In this document: in pieces, positions 25,784 through 34,650 of the stretch
Position numbering within the stretch: position 1 is the first letter of the stretch
Layout of the letters: every line of letters begins with the position of its first letter
Source of the DNA: Loktanella sp. DSM 29012
GTDB taxonomy: Bacteria > Pseudomonadota > Alphaproteobacteria > Rhodobacterales > Rhodobacteraceae
Length of the DNA: 64,000 nt
NCBI RefSeq assembly: GCF_900110705.1
Contig: NZ_FOEJ01000002.1
Coordinates: 310,001-374,000 of the forward strand
Direction: 5' to 3'
Notes under the pieces: generated by a model
The model's database searches: none
Told to the model about the DNA's origin: nothing
Seen by the model: only the letters and a program-made list of their open reading frames with translations
Position numbers and translations under genes: made by a program

Positions 25784-27685
25784 TTACTGTGTATCGCCGC
25801 CGGCAGTGATGCCCAGCTCTGCCGCGCGATCAGCGTCGTACCACCAGAAATCAATCTCGCCCAAGGCATAGGGCGGCAGTTCGGCGGGGTGGTCGTAGAT
25901 GTCGTAATAGGCGACGGTATGCACGGCCTTGAACCACTGCGGCACGTTGAACCGGATGGTGCGCAGCGCACGATCCAGCGCATGTGTGGCGGTCGTCATT
26001 TCCTCGGTCGTGGTGGCATTCACGACGGCGTCGATCAGGCGGTCGATCCCTTCGTTTTTCAGATACATCAGGTTGCGACTGCTATCCTCTGCGGTCTCGG
26101 ACCCGAACCACTGATACAGCACCTGACCGGGTTCCAGACCCATCTGAATGCTATGGGTCAGCATGTCCCAGTCACCCGACCGGCGGCGTTCGGTTTCCTG
26201 TGCTGGATCCACGCGGTCCAGCACCGCATCGATGCCGAGGCGCGTCAGGTTCTGCACATAGGGGTTGATGATGCGGTCCCAGCTGGGGCTGGATTCAAGG
26301 AATTCGACGCGCAGCACTTCGCCCTCCTTACGGCGCATGCCGTCATCACCGGCAATCCAGCCTGCCTCGTCCAACAGGGCCGAGGCCCGGCGCAGATTGC
26401 CGCGATCCAGCTGGTTGCTGGTCGACACAGGCGGCATCACGACCTCATCCGTCAGGATGCTGGCGTCGAACAATCCCTCATCCACCAGTGGTTGCAGCAG
26501 CGCCAGTTCACCTTCGGACGGTGTGCCCGTGGCGGCCAGTTCGGAATTCGACCAGAATCCGGTGACCCGATCATACAGGCCATAGAACAGTGTTTCGTTC
26601 GACCATTCGAAATTGAACATCAGGCCCAGCGCCTCGCGCACACGGGGGTCCTGAAATTTCTCGCGACGCAGGTTGAAAATGAACGACTGCGCGGACGCGA
26701 GGTTGCCGTCCGGCAATTCCGTCTTGATCACCGCGCCGTCCTGAACGGCGGGGAAATCATAGGCCGTCGCCCATTGCAGCGATGAAAACTCGTTGCGGAA
26801 CCGGTAGATGCCGGCCTTGAACCCCTCGAGCGCGGCGGACCCGTCAGCAAAATATTCCAACCTGATGCTGTCGAAATTGTTGCGCCCCACATTCAGCGGC
26901 AGATCCGCGCCCCAGAAATTCGGGTTGCGCACATAGGTCAGATCGCGGCCATAGTCGAACGACCCCAACATATAGGCCCCGGTCCCCATCGGCGGGGTGT
27001 CCCATGATTCGTCCAGACGGCGGTCCGACGCTTCCCATTCTGCCTTGGAAAACGGGGAAAAGATCGACGCAAGGCCCACGCGCGCGCGCAGCGGTGCCTG
27101 ATCGGTGAACGTGTATTTGAACCGGTAGGTGTCCAGCACCTCGAAATCGGAAATCTGATCGTTCACGACGGCCAGAAATTCCGGCAGTCCCTGTTCCATG
27201 AACAGATTGTAGGTGAATTCCATATCCGCCGCAGTCATCGGGCTGCCGTCGGAAAAGGTGACATCCTCGCGCAGGTTGATGATGACGTAGGACAGATCCT
27301 CGGGGTATTCGATGGTGGTGCACAGATAGCAGTACAGCGTCGTCGGATCATCCGCCGTAGCGATCATGATATCCTCGAACGGGGTGGTGGACAGGGCCGC
27401 CGCATTGCCCAGCCGCGTGAACAGGTTGAAGCTGTCAAAGGTGCCCAGCACGCTTTGCGACATTTCCCCGCCCTTGGGGGCGTCGGGATTCACATAGTCC
27501 AGATGCGTCATGTCGGGACCGTATTTCACGTCGCCGAAATACGAATAGGCGTGCGTTTCGATCAATGCCTCGTCCTGCGCCACGGCTTGGTCGGCCCAAA
27601 GTGCGGCCCCGAACAACAACGTGCTGCCCAGCAGTGCGTGACGGGTGCGGTTGACGATACGGGGGCGGCAAATGGCTTGGGGCAT
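25784..27685 (-). CDS. yejA: Peptide ABC transporter substrate-binding protein (YejA-like)
   Basis: A 633-residue SBP_bac_5 family protein with a long signal region ([20 protein letters not shown], cleavage near AVAQ). It is longer than the roughly 540 residues of DppA, as expected for YejA. Family segments include [35 protein letters not shown] and [26 protein letters not shown] five bases upstream supports the ATG at 27685 rather than an upstream in-frame start. It probably binds oligopeptides in the periplasm and is the first gene of the yejABEF operon. Confidence 0.93.
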   Translation of the reverse strand: MPQAICRPRIVNRTRHALLGSTLLFGAALWADQAVAQDEALIETHAYSYFGDVKYGPDMTHLDYVNPDAPKGGEMSQSVLGTFDSFNLFTRLGNAAALSTTPFEDIMIATADDPTTLYCYLCTTIEYPEDLSYVIINLREDVTFSDGSPMTAADMEFTYNLFMEQGLPEFLAVVNDQISDFEVLDTYRFKYTFTDQAPLRARVGLASIFSPFSKAEWEASDRRLDESWDTPPMGTGAYMLGSFDYGRDLTYVRNPNFWGADLPLNVGRNNFDSIRLEYFADGSAALEGFKAGIYRFRNEFSSLQWATAYDFPAVQDGAVIKTELPDGNLASAQSFIFNLRREKFQDPRVREALGLMFNFEWSNETLFYGLYDRVTGFWSNSELAATGTPSEGELALLQPLVDEGLFDASILTDEVVMPPVSTSNQLDRGNLRRASALLDEAGWIAGDDGMRRKEGEVLRVEFLESSPSWDRIINPYVQNLTRLGIDAVLDRVDPAQETERRRSGDWDMLTHSIQMGLEPGQVLYQWFGSETAEDSSRNLMYLKNEGIDRLIDAVVNATTTEEMTTATHALDRALRTIRFNVPQWFKAVHTVAYYDIYDHPAELPPYALGEIDFWWYDADRAAELGITAGGDTQ

Positions 27686-27784
27686 TGGACTCTCCGTTGC
27701 GTGGGTCGCGACACGGTAACGCCCCGGCTGGGCCAGCATCAAGTTGAGAATATGTTATCTGACGACAAGGTCATGTCGGCGCAC

Positions 27785-27811
27785 AAAAAAACCGCGCCCC
27801 GAGGGGCGCGG
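27785..27811 (-). terminator. Rho-independent terminator downstream of the cytochrome c gene
   Basis: Read on the minus strand, a GC-rich hairpin (27792-27811, CCGCGCCCC/GGGGCGCGG core) is followed by seven consecutive T residues (complement of 27785-27791). It lies 26 bases after the cytochrome c stop and insulates the yejA promoter region. Confidence 0.85.
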
Positions 27812-27836
27812 CTGTGACCATTGGGCGCGGCCTGCC

Positions 27837-28361
27837 TCAGCTGCCGGGGTTCGACGCCAGATAGGCGATCAGGTTCGCGCGGTCGGCAGGGTCCGGCAGA
27901 CCCCGGTATCCCATTGCGGTTCCCGGTGCCCAACCCTGCGGGTCCTCGAGAAACGCATAAAGGTTTTCCGGCGTCCAGACATCGGCGGCCTCTTCAAGAG
28001 CACCGGAATAGTTGTATCCCGCCACCGCGTCGATATCACGACCAACCACATCGTACAGGTGCGGGCCTACGCCATTTTCGCCTTCGGCCAGTGCATGACA
28101 GGACCGGCAGTTGCGGAACACACCTTCGCCTGCGGAGGCATCTGCTACAGCGAACGCTTCTTCAAACGTGACTTCGACAACTTCTTCGACGGGGCCGGTA
28201 TCAGCCTCGGGCACCTCGACCAGATAGCCCTGTGCATGATCCTCGTCATGGCTGCCAGCGCCCACATAGATCAGTTCGGCGGCCCATCCGCCCAGCATGA
28301 ACACCAAAAGTGTGCCGCACAGTCCGCCAAGGACCTTGGTCATCGTCATTGTGTCGAACAT
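27837..28361 (-). CDS. Membrane-anchored c-type cytochrome
   Basis: A 174-residue protein with an uncleaved-looking N-terminal membrane anchor (VLGGLCGTLLVFMLGGWAAE). An acidic linker (about residues 40-70) leads to a class I cytochrome c domain with heme motif C85-R-S-C88-H89 and a distal methionine in GTAMGYRGL. This layout matches the anchored cytochromes c552/cy that carry electrons from the bc1 complex to terminal oxidases in Paracoccus and Rhodobacter. The gene is monocistronic, with a terminator behind it and a divergent prephenate dehydratase ahead. Confidence 0.92.
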   Translation of the reverse strand: MFDTMTMTKVLGGLCGTLLVFMLGGWAAELIYVGAGSHDEDHAQGYLVEVPEADTGPVEEVVEVTFEEAFAVADASAGEGVFRNCRSCHALAEGENGVGPHLYDVVGRDIDAVAGYNYSGALEEAADVWTPENLYAFLEDPQGWAPGTAMGYRGLPDPADRANLIAYLASNPGS

Positions 28362-28502
28362 GTCGCGTTCTACCTCGCATTAAATCTTTGCCGCCGTGTA
28401 GCCGTTTTCACCCGTCCAGTGCAAGGTATAGTGGCGCGTCGAAACGCCCCAAACCGCAGGCAAGGGGCCAGGCACAGCCATTTATCCGGGAAAGACCACA
28501 GC

Positions 28503-29345
28503 ATGAGCGGACATATCGCGTTTCAGGGTGAACTGGGTGCCTACGGCCATCAGGCCTGCGTCGAGGCGCAACCGGATTTCACCCCCCTGCCCTGCGATAC
28601 CTTTGACGACACACTGGCGGCGGTGCGCGACGGGCGCGCCGATCTGGGCATGATCGCCATCGAAAATTCGACCTACGGTCGGGTGGCCGACGTGCATTCC
28701 CTCTTGCCGGAAAGCGGTCTGCATATTGTCGGCGAAACGTTCGTGCGGGTGCACGTCAACCTGCTGGGCGTGCCGGGCGCATCGCTGGCAGACGTGCGCG
28801 AGGCCTATGGCCATGTGGTCATCCTGCCGCAATGCGCGACATTTTTGCGCGACCACGCCATCCGCGGCGTGGTCAGTTCCGACAATGCCCGCGCAGCACG
28901 CGAGGTTGCGGCGGCAGGTGACCCCAGCCGTGCGGCGCTGGCATCCGAACTGGCCGCCGACATCTACGGACTGGACGTGCTTGCCGCACATATCGAGGAC
29001 CACGCCCGCAACACCACGCGGTTCGTCGTCATGGCGCGAGATCCCGACCACAGCCGACGCGGCGACGGCAAGATGGTCACGTCATTCGTGTTCCGGGTCC
29101 GCAATATCCCAGCCGCGCTCTATAAGGCGATGGGTGGTTTCGCGACCAATGGCGTCAACATGACCAAACTCGAAAGCTACATGGTCGGCGGCACGTTCCG
29201 CGCCACCCAGTTCTATGCGGAAATCGAAGGTCACCCCGAGGACCCGAACGTCCGGTTGGCGCTGGATGAGCTGGACTATTTCACCAATCATTTGCGCATC
29301 ATGGGCGTGTTTCCCGCCGCCCCCCGCAGGTTCGAACAGCGCTGA
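28503..29345 (+). CDS. pheA: Prephenate dehydratase
   Basis: A 280-residue monofunctional enzyme converting prephenate to phenylpyruvate for phenylalanine synthesis. The catalytic domain has IAFQGELGAYGHQAC, MIAIENSTYGRV and the NTTRFVV (TRF) motif. A C-terminal ACT domain (about 200-275) would bind phenylalanine. The usual ESRP effector motif is replaced by ESYM. It lacks a chorismate mutase domain, unlike the enterobacterial PheA. TATAGT (28427-28432) may be the -10. The stop abuts the SRPBCC gene's stop in TGATCA. Confidence 0.94.
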   Translation: MSGHIAFQGELGAYGHQACVEAQPDFTPLPCDTFDDTLAAVRDGRADLGMIAIENSTYGRVADVHSLLPESGLHIVGETFVRVHVNLLGVPGASLADVREAYGHVVILPQCATFLRDHAIRGVVSSDNARAAREVAAAGDPSRAALASELAADIYGLDVLAAHIEDHARNTTRFVVMARDPDHSRRGDGKMVTSFVFRVRNIPAALYKAMGGFATNGVNMTKLESYMVGGTFRATQFYAEIEGHPEDPNVRLALDELDYFTNHLRIMGVFPAAPRRFEQR

Positions 29346-29816
29346 TCAGCTGCGTGTCGGTTTTTCGCGGTTTTCGATGCTGGCTGCGAAATCGGCCACA
29401 CGTTTCTTGAACCGGTTGGTCAGGTTCGATTTCGCCAGTTTCAGCGATTGCAGCAGCAGGCGCGCGGACAGTGTCTTGGCCGACAGATCAATGGCCATCG
29501 ACATCCGCGTCTTGTTTTGTGACAGCGGCAGCAGTTCGATCGTCGACACGCCGTTCAGACCGTTGGCAACCAGCGTCAGTTCCAGCAGGTTGGGTTTTTC
29601 CATCCGGGCGACCGTCGCCGTGATCGTGCGCGCCCGTCCACGATAACTGAACGCCACATCCCAGACGCTGCCGACCCCGGCAATCCCGTCGGGGTCCGTG
29701 CGACGCACCTCGGCACCACGACGGATCATCTGACGCTCAAAGGTGTCGAAATCCGTGACCCGAGCAAACACGACGTCGATCGGAGCCTCAATGTCCTCGC
29801 GCGCGCTGAATTTCAT
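29346..29816 (-). CDS. SRPBCC-family (START-like) protein
   Basis: A 156-residue protein with the SRPBCC/polyketide-cyclase-like pattern. The N-terminal REDIEAPIDVVFARVTDFDT is typical, then alternating strands and a long amphipathic C-terminal helix (LQSLKLAKSNLTNRFKKRV). It has no signal peptide. The fold makes a hydrophobic ligand cavity; ligand unknown. It lies between two divergent or convergent genes and looks monocistronic. Confidence 0.82.
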   Translation of the reverse strand: MKFSAREDIEAPIDVVFARVTDFDTFERQMIRRGAEVRRTDPDGIAGVGSVWDVAFSYRGRARTITATVARMEKPNLLELTLVANGLNGVSTIELLPLSQNKTRMSMAIDLSAKTLSARLLLQSLKLAKSNLTNRFKKRVADFAASIENREKPTRS

Positions 29817-29860
29817 GCTTCAACCTTTAATCTTCGCGGGCGCAAGATACGCCTGTCACA

Positions 29861-30802
29861 TCAGTCAAGTGTGTCAGATAACCAGTTTTCTAACAGAAAG
29901 TGAGCTATTGCGCCGGGCCGTGCGGGTTTGATGTCGTGGTGTTGCCCCGCGAATACATCGGCCATTTCCTCACGCGTGACCCAGCGGGCATCCTCGATCT
30001 CGGCGGGATCGATGGTGATCGCCGTGCTGGTCGCCTCGCCCCGCATCCCGCACATCAGCGACGCTGGAAACGCCCAGGGCTGGCTGGCCAGATAGCTGAC
30101 CGCGCCAACGGCAACGCCGGCCTCTTCGAACACCTCACGGCGCACGGCGGCCTCCAGCGTCTCACCGGGTTCGACAAACCCCGCGAGCAAGGAATACATG
30201 CCTTCGGGCCAACCGGGGGACCGACCGACGAGCACGGAATTCTGATGCGTGATCAACATGATGACCACTGGATCGGTGCGCGGAAAATGATGCCGCCCAC
30301 AAGCGGCACAATCGCGCTGCCACCCCGCCTGTGTCGCAACACTTGCCGCGCCGCAATTGGCGCAAAACCCGTGAATCGCGTGCCAATGAAACAGGGAACG
30401 CGCCGTCGCCGCCAGTTCGGCATCCTCTCGCGACAGCCGCGTCATGGCGCTGCGCAGCTCGACAAAGGTTGCCTGCGGCACGGCCGGATGTGCCTGCTCG
30501 GTCTGGTCCGAAAAGCTGTCCAGATGGGCCACGTCAGGACCCGCGGGCGTCCAGTCGGACAGATCAGCCGCAAAAATCGCACGTCCTCCGCTGCGCGCCA
30601 AAAGAAGGCGCATGTCGCGCGCATCCGAAAGCGCCGGATGATCGTGGCGCAGCCGCACCAGCGCATCCCCCGTGACCAAGGGTTTGCCGCGCCAGAGCGC
30701 GATCACATCCGAATCAGCGATGTGGGCGGCAGAATCGGCGCGCCAGTCAGCCGCGCGATCCAGATTGGCACCTGCAAAGGTGACGGTTTCTGCAATTTTC
30801 AT
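29861..30802 (-). CDS. nudC: NADH pyrophosphatase / NAD-cap hydrolase NudC
   Basis: A 313-residue Nudix hydrolase that cleaves NAD(H) and removes NAD caps from RNA. The zinc ribbon is CANCG...CAACG (about residues 145-166). The Nudix box GFVEPGETLEAAVRREVFEE (about 208-230) is followed by SQPWAFPASLM, the NudC-defining SQPWPFPxS-type motif. The ATG at 30802 is preceded by GGAG; an in-frame ATG at 30814 is possible. It is divergent from the CpdB-like gene. Confidence 0.95.
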   Translation of the reverse strand: MKIAETVTFAGANLDRAADWRADSAAHIADSDVIALWRGKPLVTGDALVRLRHDHPALSDARDMRLLLARSGGRAIFAADLSDWTPAGPDVAHLDSFSDQTEQAHPAVPQATFVELRSAMTRLSREDAELAATARSLFHWHAIHGFCANCGAASVATQAGWQRDCAACGRHHFPRTDPVVIMLITHQNSVLVGRSPGWPEGMYSLLAGFVEPGETLEAAVRREVFEEAGVAVGAVSYLASQPWAFPASLMCGMRGEATSTAITIDPAEIEDARWVTREEMADVFAGQHHDIKPARPGAIAHFLLENWLSDTLD

Positions 30803-30920
30803 AGGCAGCTCCATGGCACGCTGGCTAACAAAGCTCAATATTTGCAATCTTTGTTTACAAACCTTTCAGCGCGATCCTCTTAGGGTTGCAAAACACCCGG
30901 TGATCGTTCGATTTAAAGCT

Positions 30921-32762
30921 ATGACAACTGCACCACCGATCATTGTCTCCGCGCCCTTGCGGATCTTGCAGACGACCGATCTGCACATGTCATTCACCGG
31001 CTACAATTATTTCGGTACGCAACATGCGACGCCATCGGGGTTGTTTGGCCTCGCGTCGCTGATTGCACAGGCCAGACGCGCGGCCAGCGCCTCTATTCTG
31101 GTGGATTGCGGTGACTTTTTGCATGGCACGCCGCTTGCCGATGAAATCGCGCAGCGCGATCTGCAGCCGCATCCCATCGCGGCAGCGTTCCAGATGCTGG
31201 ACTACGATGCCATCACGCTGGGGAACCACGATTTCGAATTCGGCCTGTCCTACCTTGCCGCAGCCCTCAGACCCTGTGCAGACCGCGTCGTGGCAAGCAA
31301 TCTGCGTAAGGCTCCGATCGAGAACCTTGCGAACCGTTGGAAGATCATCACCCGCGACCTGATGTGTTCGGACGGCGTGTCGCGCCCGATCCGGATTGGC
31401 CTGCTCGGCTTTGCACCGCCACAGATCACGGACTGGAGCGCGGACAAACTGGACAATGCACTCGAGATTGACGACGCCGTTTCCGCCGCACGGACCTATC
31501 TGCCGCAGCTGCAAAGGGCGGGTGCCGATATTGTCATTGCCCTGTGTCACGGCGGCCCGTCAGCGGATGGCCAGGCCTACAGGTCGGAAAATCCGGCGGC
31601 GGCCCTTGCGGCCTTGCCCGGTATCGACGTGGTGCTGATGGGACATCTGCATCGCAGTTTCCCGGGACCGGACTTTGGACAATTTCCACAGGTGGATATT
31701 GTCAGCGGCACGATACACGGCAAACCCGCGATGATGCCCGGTCCACACGGCGAACATCTGGGGCAGCTGGATCTGATGGTTGTACTGGATGCGCAAGGCC
31801 GCTGGCACCCGGCCCGGCATCATATCCAGTTGCTCCGACCCGGTCCTGCCCAGGTGTCCGGGCCCGGCGATCTGTCCGCGCGTCTGTCACCGGTCATCGC
31901 TCCGGCCCATCGTGCGACGGTGGCGCGACTGTCGGAGACGGTTGGTCGATCACCCGTTGCGATGCACAGCTATTTCGCAACAATCGGGCTGGACGGCACC
32001 GCCGATCTGCTGGCGCGCGTGCAGGCCGACGTCGTGCGCGCAGGTTTGTACGGCACCGATCTCGCCACACTTCCGATCCTGTCCAGCACCGCATCTTTTG
32101 CCGCAGGCGGACATGCTGGTGCGCAGAACTTTGTCGATATCCCCAAGGGTCCGCTGCGACTGCGCGATTGCACGGCGATCGCGCCGTTCGACAATCGCAT
32201 TTGCGCCGTCTTGCGGCGGGGCTGGCAAATCCGGGACTGGCTGGAACGCAGTGCGACCTATTTCAACCAACTGGTCCCGCAGAAGACCGGGCAACCCTTG
32301 TTGTCAGGCCGCACTGCATCCTACCATTTCGACACCATTCATGGCCTCGACTATGTCATCGACCTGTCGGCGAAACCGATTGTGGCAGGCAGCATGGCCC
32401 AGTCCGCGCCCCGCATCCGCGACATCCGGCTGGGTCAGACGCTGCTGAATGATGATGCGCTGGTGATCGTCGCAACCAGCGCCTACCGGGCGCGCGGCGG
32501 CGGCTCTCTTGTTCGGGCAGAGGAGTCCGACATCGTCTATACATCGCAGATCGGGTTGCGCAGCGCCCTGCAGGATGCGCTGTCGTCAGGGCGGATCACC
32601 CCGCGCGAGGCGCAACCTGTCTGGCGTTTTGCCCACCTTGCGGGTACCAGTGCCTGCTTTGTGTCGGCCATGGCCGCACAGGATCACCTGGCGGGTGTGC
32701 CGCATGTGACCGCAGGCAATCCACTGGATGACGGGTTCATGCAATTTCATCTGCGGTTGTAG
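30921..32762 (+). CDS. CpdB-like 2',3'-cyclic-nucleotide phosphodiesterase / 5'-nucleotidase family protein without signal peptide
   Basis: A 613-residue protein with an N-terminal metallophosphoesterase domain (TTDLHMSF, DCGDFLHG, GNHDFEFG, ALCHGGPS, GHLHRSFPG). The C-terminal 5'-nucleotidase domain shows FVDIPKGPLRLRDCTAI and NGD-like substrate loops. It resembles CpdB more than UshA. CpdB is normally periplasmic, but here only MTTAPPIIVSAPLRI precedes the first metal motif and no signal peptide is seen from the ATG at 30921. Either the enzyme is cytoplasmic or its true substrate differs. Confidence 0.88.
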   Translation: MTTAPPIIVSAPLRILQTTDLHMSFTGYNYFGTQHATPSGLFGLASLIAQARRAASASILVDCGDFLHGTPLADEIAQRDLQPHPIAAAFQMLDYDAITLGNHDFEFGLSYLAAALRPCADRVVASNLRKAPIENLANRWKIITRDLMCSDGVSRPIRIGLLGFAPPQITDWSADKLDNALEIDDAVSAARTYLPQLQRAGADIVIALCHGGPSADGQAYRSENPAAALAALPGIDVVLMGHLHRSFPGPDFGQFPQVDIVSGTIHGKPAMMPGPHGEHLGQLDLMVVLDAQGRWHPARHHIQLLRPGPAQVSGPGDLSARLSPVIAPAHRATVARLSETVGRSPVAMHSYFATIGLDGTADLLARVQADVVRAGLYGTDLATLPILSSTASFAAGGHAGAQNFVDIPKGPLRLRDCTAIAPFDNRICAVLRRGWQIRDWLERSATYFNQLVPQKTGQPLLSGRTASYHFDTIHGLDYVIDLSAKPIVAGSMAQSAPRIRDIRLGQTLLNDDALVIVATSAYRARGGGSLVRAEESDIVYTSQIGLRSALQDALSSGRITPREAQPVWRFAHLAGTSACFVSAMAAQDHLAGVPHVTAGNPLDDGFMQFHLRL

Positions 32763-32773
32763 GCCGGGCCGGG

Positions 32774-32802
32774 TTGCACTGATTTTCGCAGCCCCCTATA
32801 TA
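32774..32802 (+). promoter_or_regulatory. Promoter of the SRP RNA gene
   Basis: TTGCAC (32774-32779) and TATATA (32797-32802) are separated by exactly 17 bases. The predicted start lies at about 32805-32810, coinciding with the 5' end of the folded SRP RNA. This is one of the best sigma-70 promoters in the window. Confidence 0.8.
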
Positions 32803-32804
32803 TA

Positions 32805-32905
32805 GGGCGAGAGGTTGGCGCGGGCGAGTGCTTCGCCAACCTGGTCAGGACCGGAAGGTAGCAGCCACAACGAATACCGCTTGGGTCGTTGTCAACCTCT
32901 CACCC
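32805..32905 (+). ncRNA. ffs: Signal recognition particle RNA (4.5S type)
   Basis: The universally conserved apical region is present: GGTCAGGACCGGAAGGTAGC with its GGAA tetraloop, followed by CAGCC. The ends pair: GAGAGGTTG (32809-32817) is fully complementary to CAACCTCTC (32893-32901), extended by three further G-C pairs. The size of about 100 bases fits the small bacterial form that binds Ffh. The exact ends are approximate. Confidence 0.96.
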
Positions 32906-32990
32906 CCACTCATGACCCCCAGCGGGACGAGGGATTACGATCTGCCAGACCGCGCCCGCCTTAGCCCGACCATCGTGACCGGAACACCGC

Positions 32991-34025
32991 ATGGCTGAGC
33001 CGCTGACGCTGTTGCAGATGGGCTGGACGGACCATTTCGCGGACCAGACCGCGGACCGCGACGGGACACCCGCACGCATCAGTTCCGTCCATCGCAAACG
33101 TGTCGCCGGCCTGACGGTGGATGGACCCGTTGACCTGACACTGGATCCCGGACAATCCACCGCCACGATGGCCGTCGGTGACTGGGTTCTGTGCAACCCT
33201 GACGCCGCCCGCGTCCTGTACCGGCTGGACCGTCACACGACCTTACAACGCGGCAAGGAATACGCCACCGGCGAACGCCAGTTGATCGCGGCGAACCTCG
33301 ACACGTTGTTCATCACGACATCCTGCAATGCCGATTTCAATGTGGCACGTCTGGAACGCTACCTCGCACTTGCCCATGACGCAGGGATTGCGCCAGTGAT
33401 CCTGCTGACAAAATCCGATCAGGCGGATGATGCCGCAGCCTACGTAGCCGAGGCGCAGGCGCTGGGGGCGGATCTGCCTGTCGTCGCCTTGAACGCCAAG
33501 GGTGCGGATGTGGCGCAGATCCTGTCGCCCTGGTGCGCCGTGGGACAGACCGTCGCCATGGCCGGATCCTCCGGTGTTGGCAAAACCACCATCGCCAACG
33601 CGTTGACCGGCAACACCGCCGCGACGCAAGACATCCGCGAGGACGACGCGCGCGGCCGCCACACGACTACCGGTCGCAGCCTGCACCGCCTGCCGCAGGG
33701 CGGCTGGTTGATCGACACGCCGGGTATGCGGGGGCTTGGCGTGGCGGATGTGTCATTCGGGATCGACGCGACCTTTCCCGAAATCAGCAGCCTGACCGAC
33801 GATTGCCGTTTCCGCGATTGCAAACACGAAAACGAACCCGGTTGCGCGGTGCTGGCCGCTGTGGACGCAGGTCGCGTGACCGCCGACAGGCTGGCGCGTT
33901 ATCGCAAATTGCGGCGCGAGGACGAGATCGCGACCGAAACCACCGCCGAGGCACATGCCCGCAAACGCCGTTTTTCCAAAACCGTCAATGCCGCGGTCAA
34001 GGGCAAGAAACGGGGCCGCCGGTAG
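32991..34025 (+). CDS. rsgA: Ribosome small-subunit biogenesis GTPase RsgA
   Basis: A 344-residue circularly permuted GTPase that checks 30S maturation. An N-terminal OB-fold (VAGLTVDGPVDLTLDPGQS, MAVGDWVLC) precedes the permuted G domain with G4 LLTKSD, G1 GSSGVGKTTIANAL and G3 DTPGMRGLG. A C-terminal zinc knuckle (CRFRDCKHENEPGC) follows. The Lys/Arg-rich tail (KRRFSKTVNAAVKGKKRGRR) fits rRNA contact. The 3' end overlaps the convergent phosphatase gene by 29 bases. Confidence 0.95.
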   Translation: MAEPLTLLQMGWTDHFADQTADRDGTPARISSVHRKRVAGLTVDGPVDLTLDPGQSTATMAVGDWVLCNPDAARVLYRLDRHTTLQRGKEYATGERQLIAANLDTLFITTSCNADFNVARLERYLALAHDAGIAPVILLTKSDQADDAAAYVAEAQALGADLPVVALNAKGADVAQILSPWCAVGQTVAMAGSSGVGKTTIANALTGNTAATQDIREDDARGRHTTTGRSLHRLPQGGWLIDTPGMRGLGVADVSFGIDATFPEISSLTDDCRFRDCKHENEPGCAVLAAVDAGRVTADRLARYRKLRREDEIATETTAEAHARKRRFSKTVNAAVKGKKRGRR

Positions 34026-34491
34026 CCCAGCGCATCTGCGCGTCGGTTTCCACAGCACAGGGCCTGACCTGTCGCAGGCGCGACAGAGCCAGGTCGGCCG
34101 GTTCGCCTGCTTCGATCATCAGGCGTAGAACCACCATCCCCGACCGCCCACATCCGCCAAAGCAATGCACCAGGACGCGCCCCCCTTGCCCCAGATCGGC
34201 GCGTGCCATGGCCGCGACTGACGGCCAGCGGGCCAGAACATCAGCCCCCGGCACACCAAAGTCAGAGATTGGCAGATGGTCCCACGCGATCCCCACCGCG
34301 GCCAGATCAGACCCAAGTGACCCGGCACCCTTGCGGTCCAGCTCTGCCTGCGTGGTCATGCTGATGACGCGACTGGGTCCCCATGTCATCAGGCGGTCCC
34401 AATCGGTTGCATAATGCCGCGTGCGGCCCGGAATCGGAGAAATGGCGAGCGTGCCGCCGCCACACTCCAGCGCATGTGGTATGAATTCCAT
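33997..34491 (-). CDS. Tyrosine/dual-specificity phosphatase-like protein
   Basis: A 164-residue protein with the CX5R phosphatase loop VHC110FGGCGR116SGM. A WPD-like aspartate (ISDFGVPGAD) lies upstream, as in the PTP superfamily. The N-terminal SPIPGRTRHYATDWDRLMTW resembles cyclin-dependent-kinase-inhibitor-3-type bacterial phosphatases. GATGAGG eight bases before ATG 34491 supports this start over a GTG at 34518. The substrate is unknown. The last 29 bases lie inside rsgA's 3' end. Confidence 0.82.
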   Translation of the reverse strand: MEFIPHALECGGGTLAISPIPGRTRHYATDWDRLMTWGPSRVISMTTQAELDRKGAGSLGSDLAAVGIAWDHLPISDFGVPGADVLARWPSVAAMARADLGQGGRVLVHCFGGCGRSGMVVLRLMIEAGEPADLALSRLRQVRPCAVETDAQMRWATGGPVSCP

Positions 34492-34650
34492 CACGGTCGC
34501 CTCATCCTTCGCTGCCACGACACAATCCTAATGCCATCACCACCTCAGGCAAAAGCAACCGATTGACCCCCTATGGCTCATGTCGTCCATCGGTTGCTCT
34601 GTCACCGTCGGGCGCATAGGTTGGCGGCAGCATCCAGCGAAAAGAGCATC

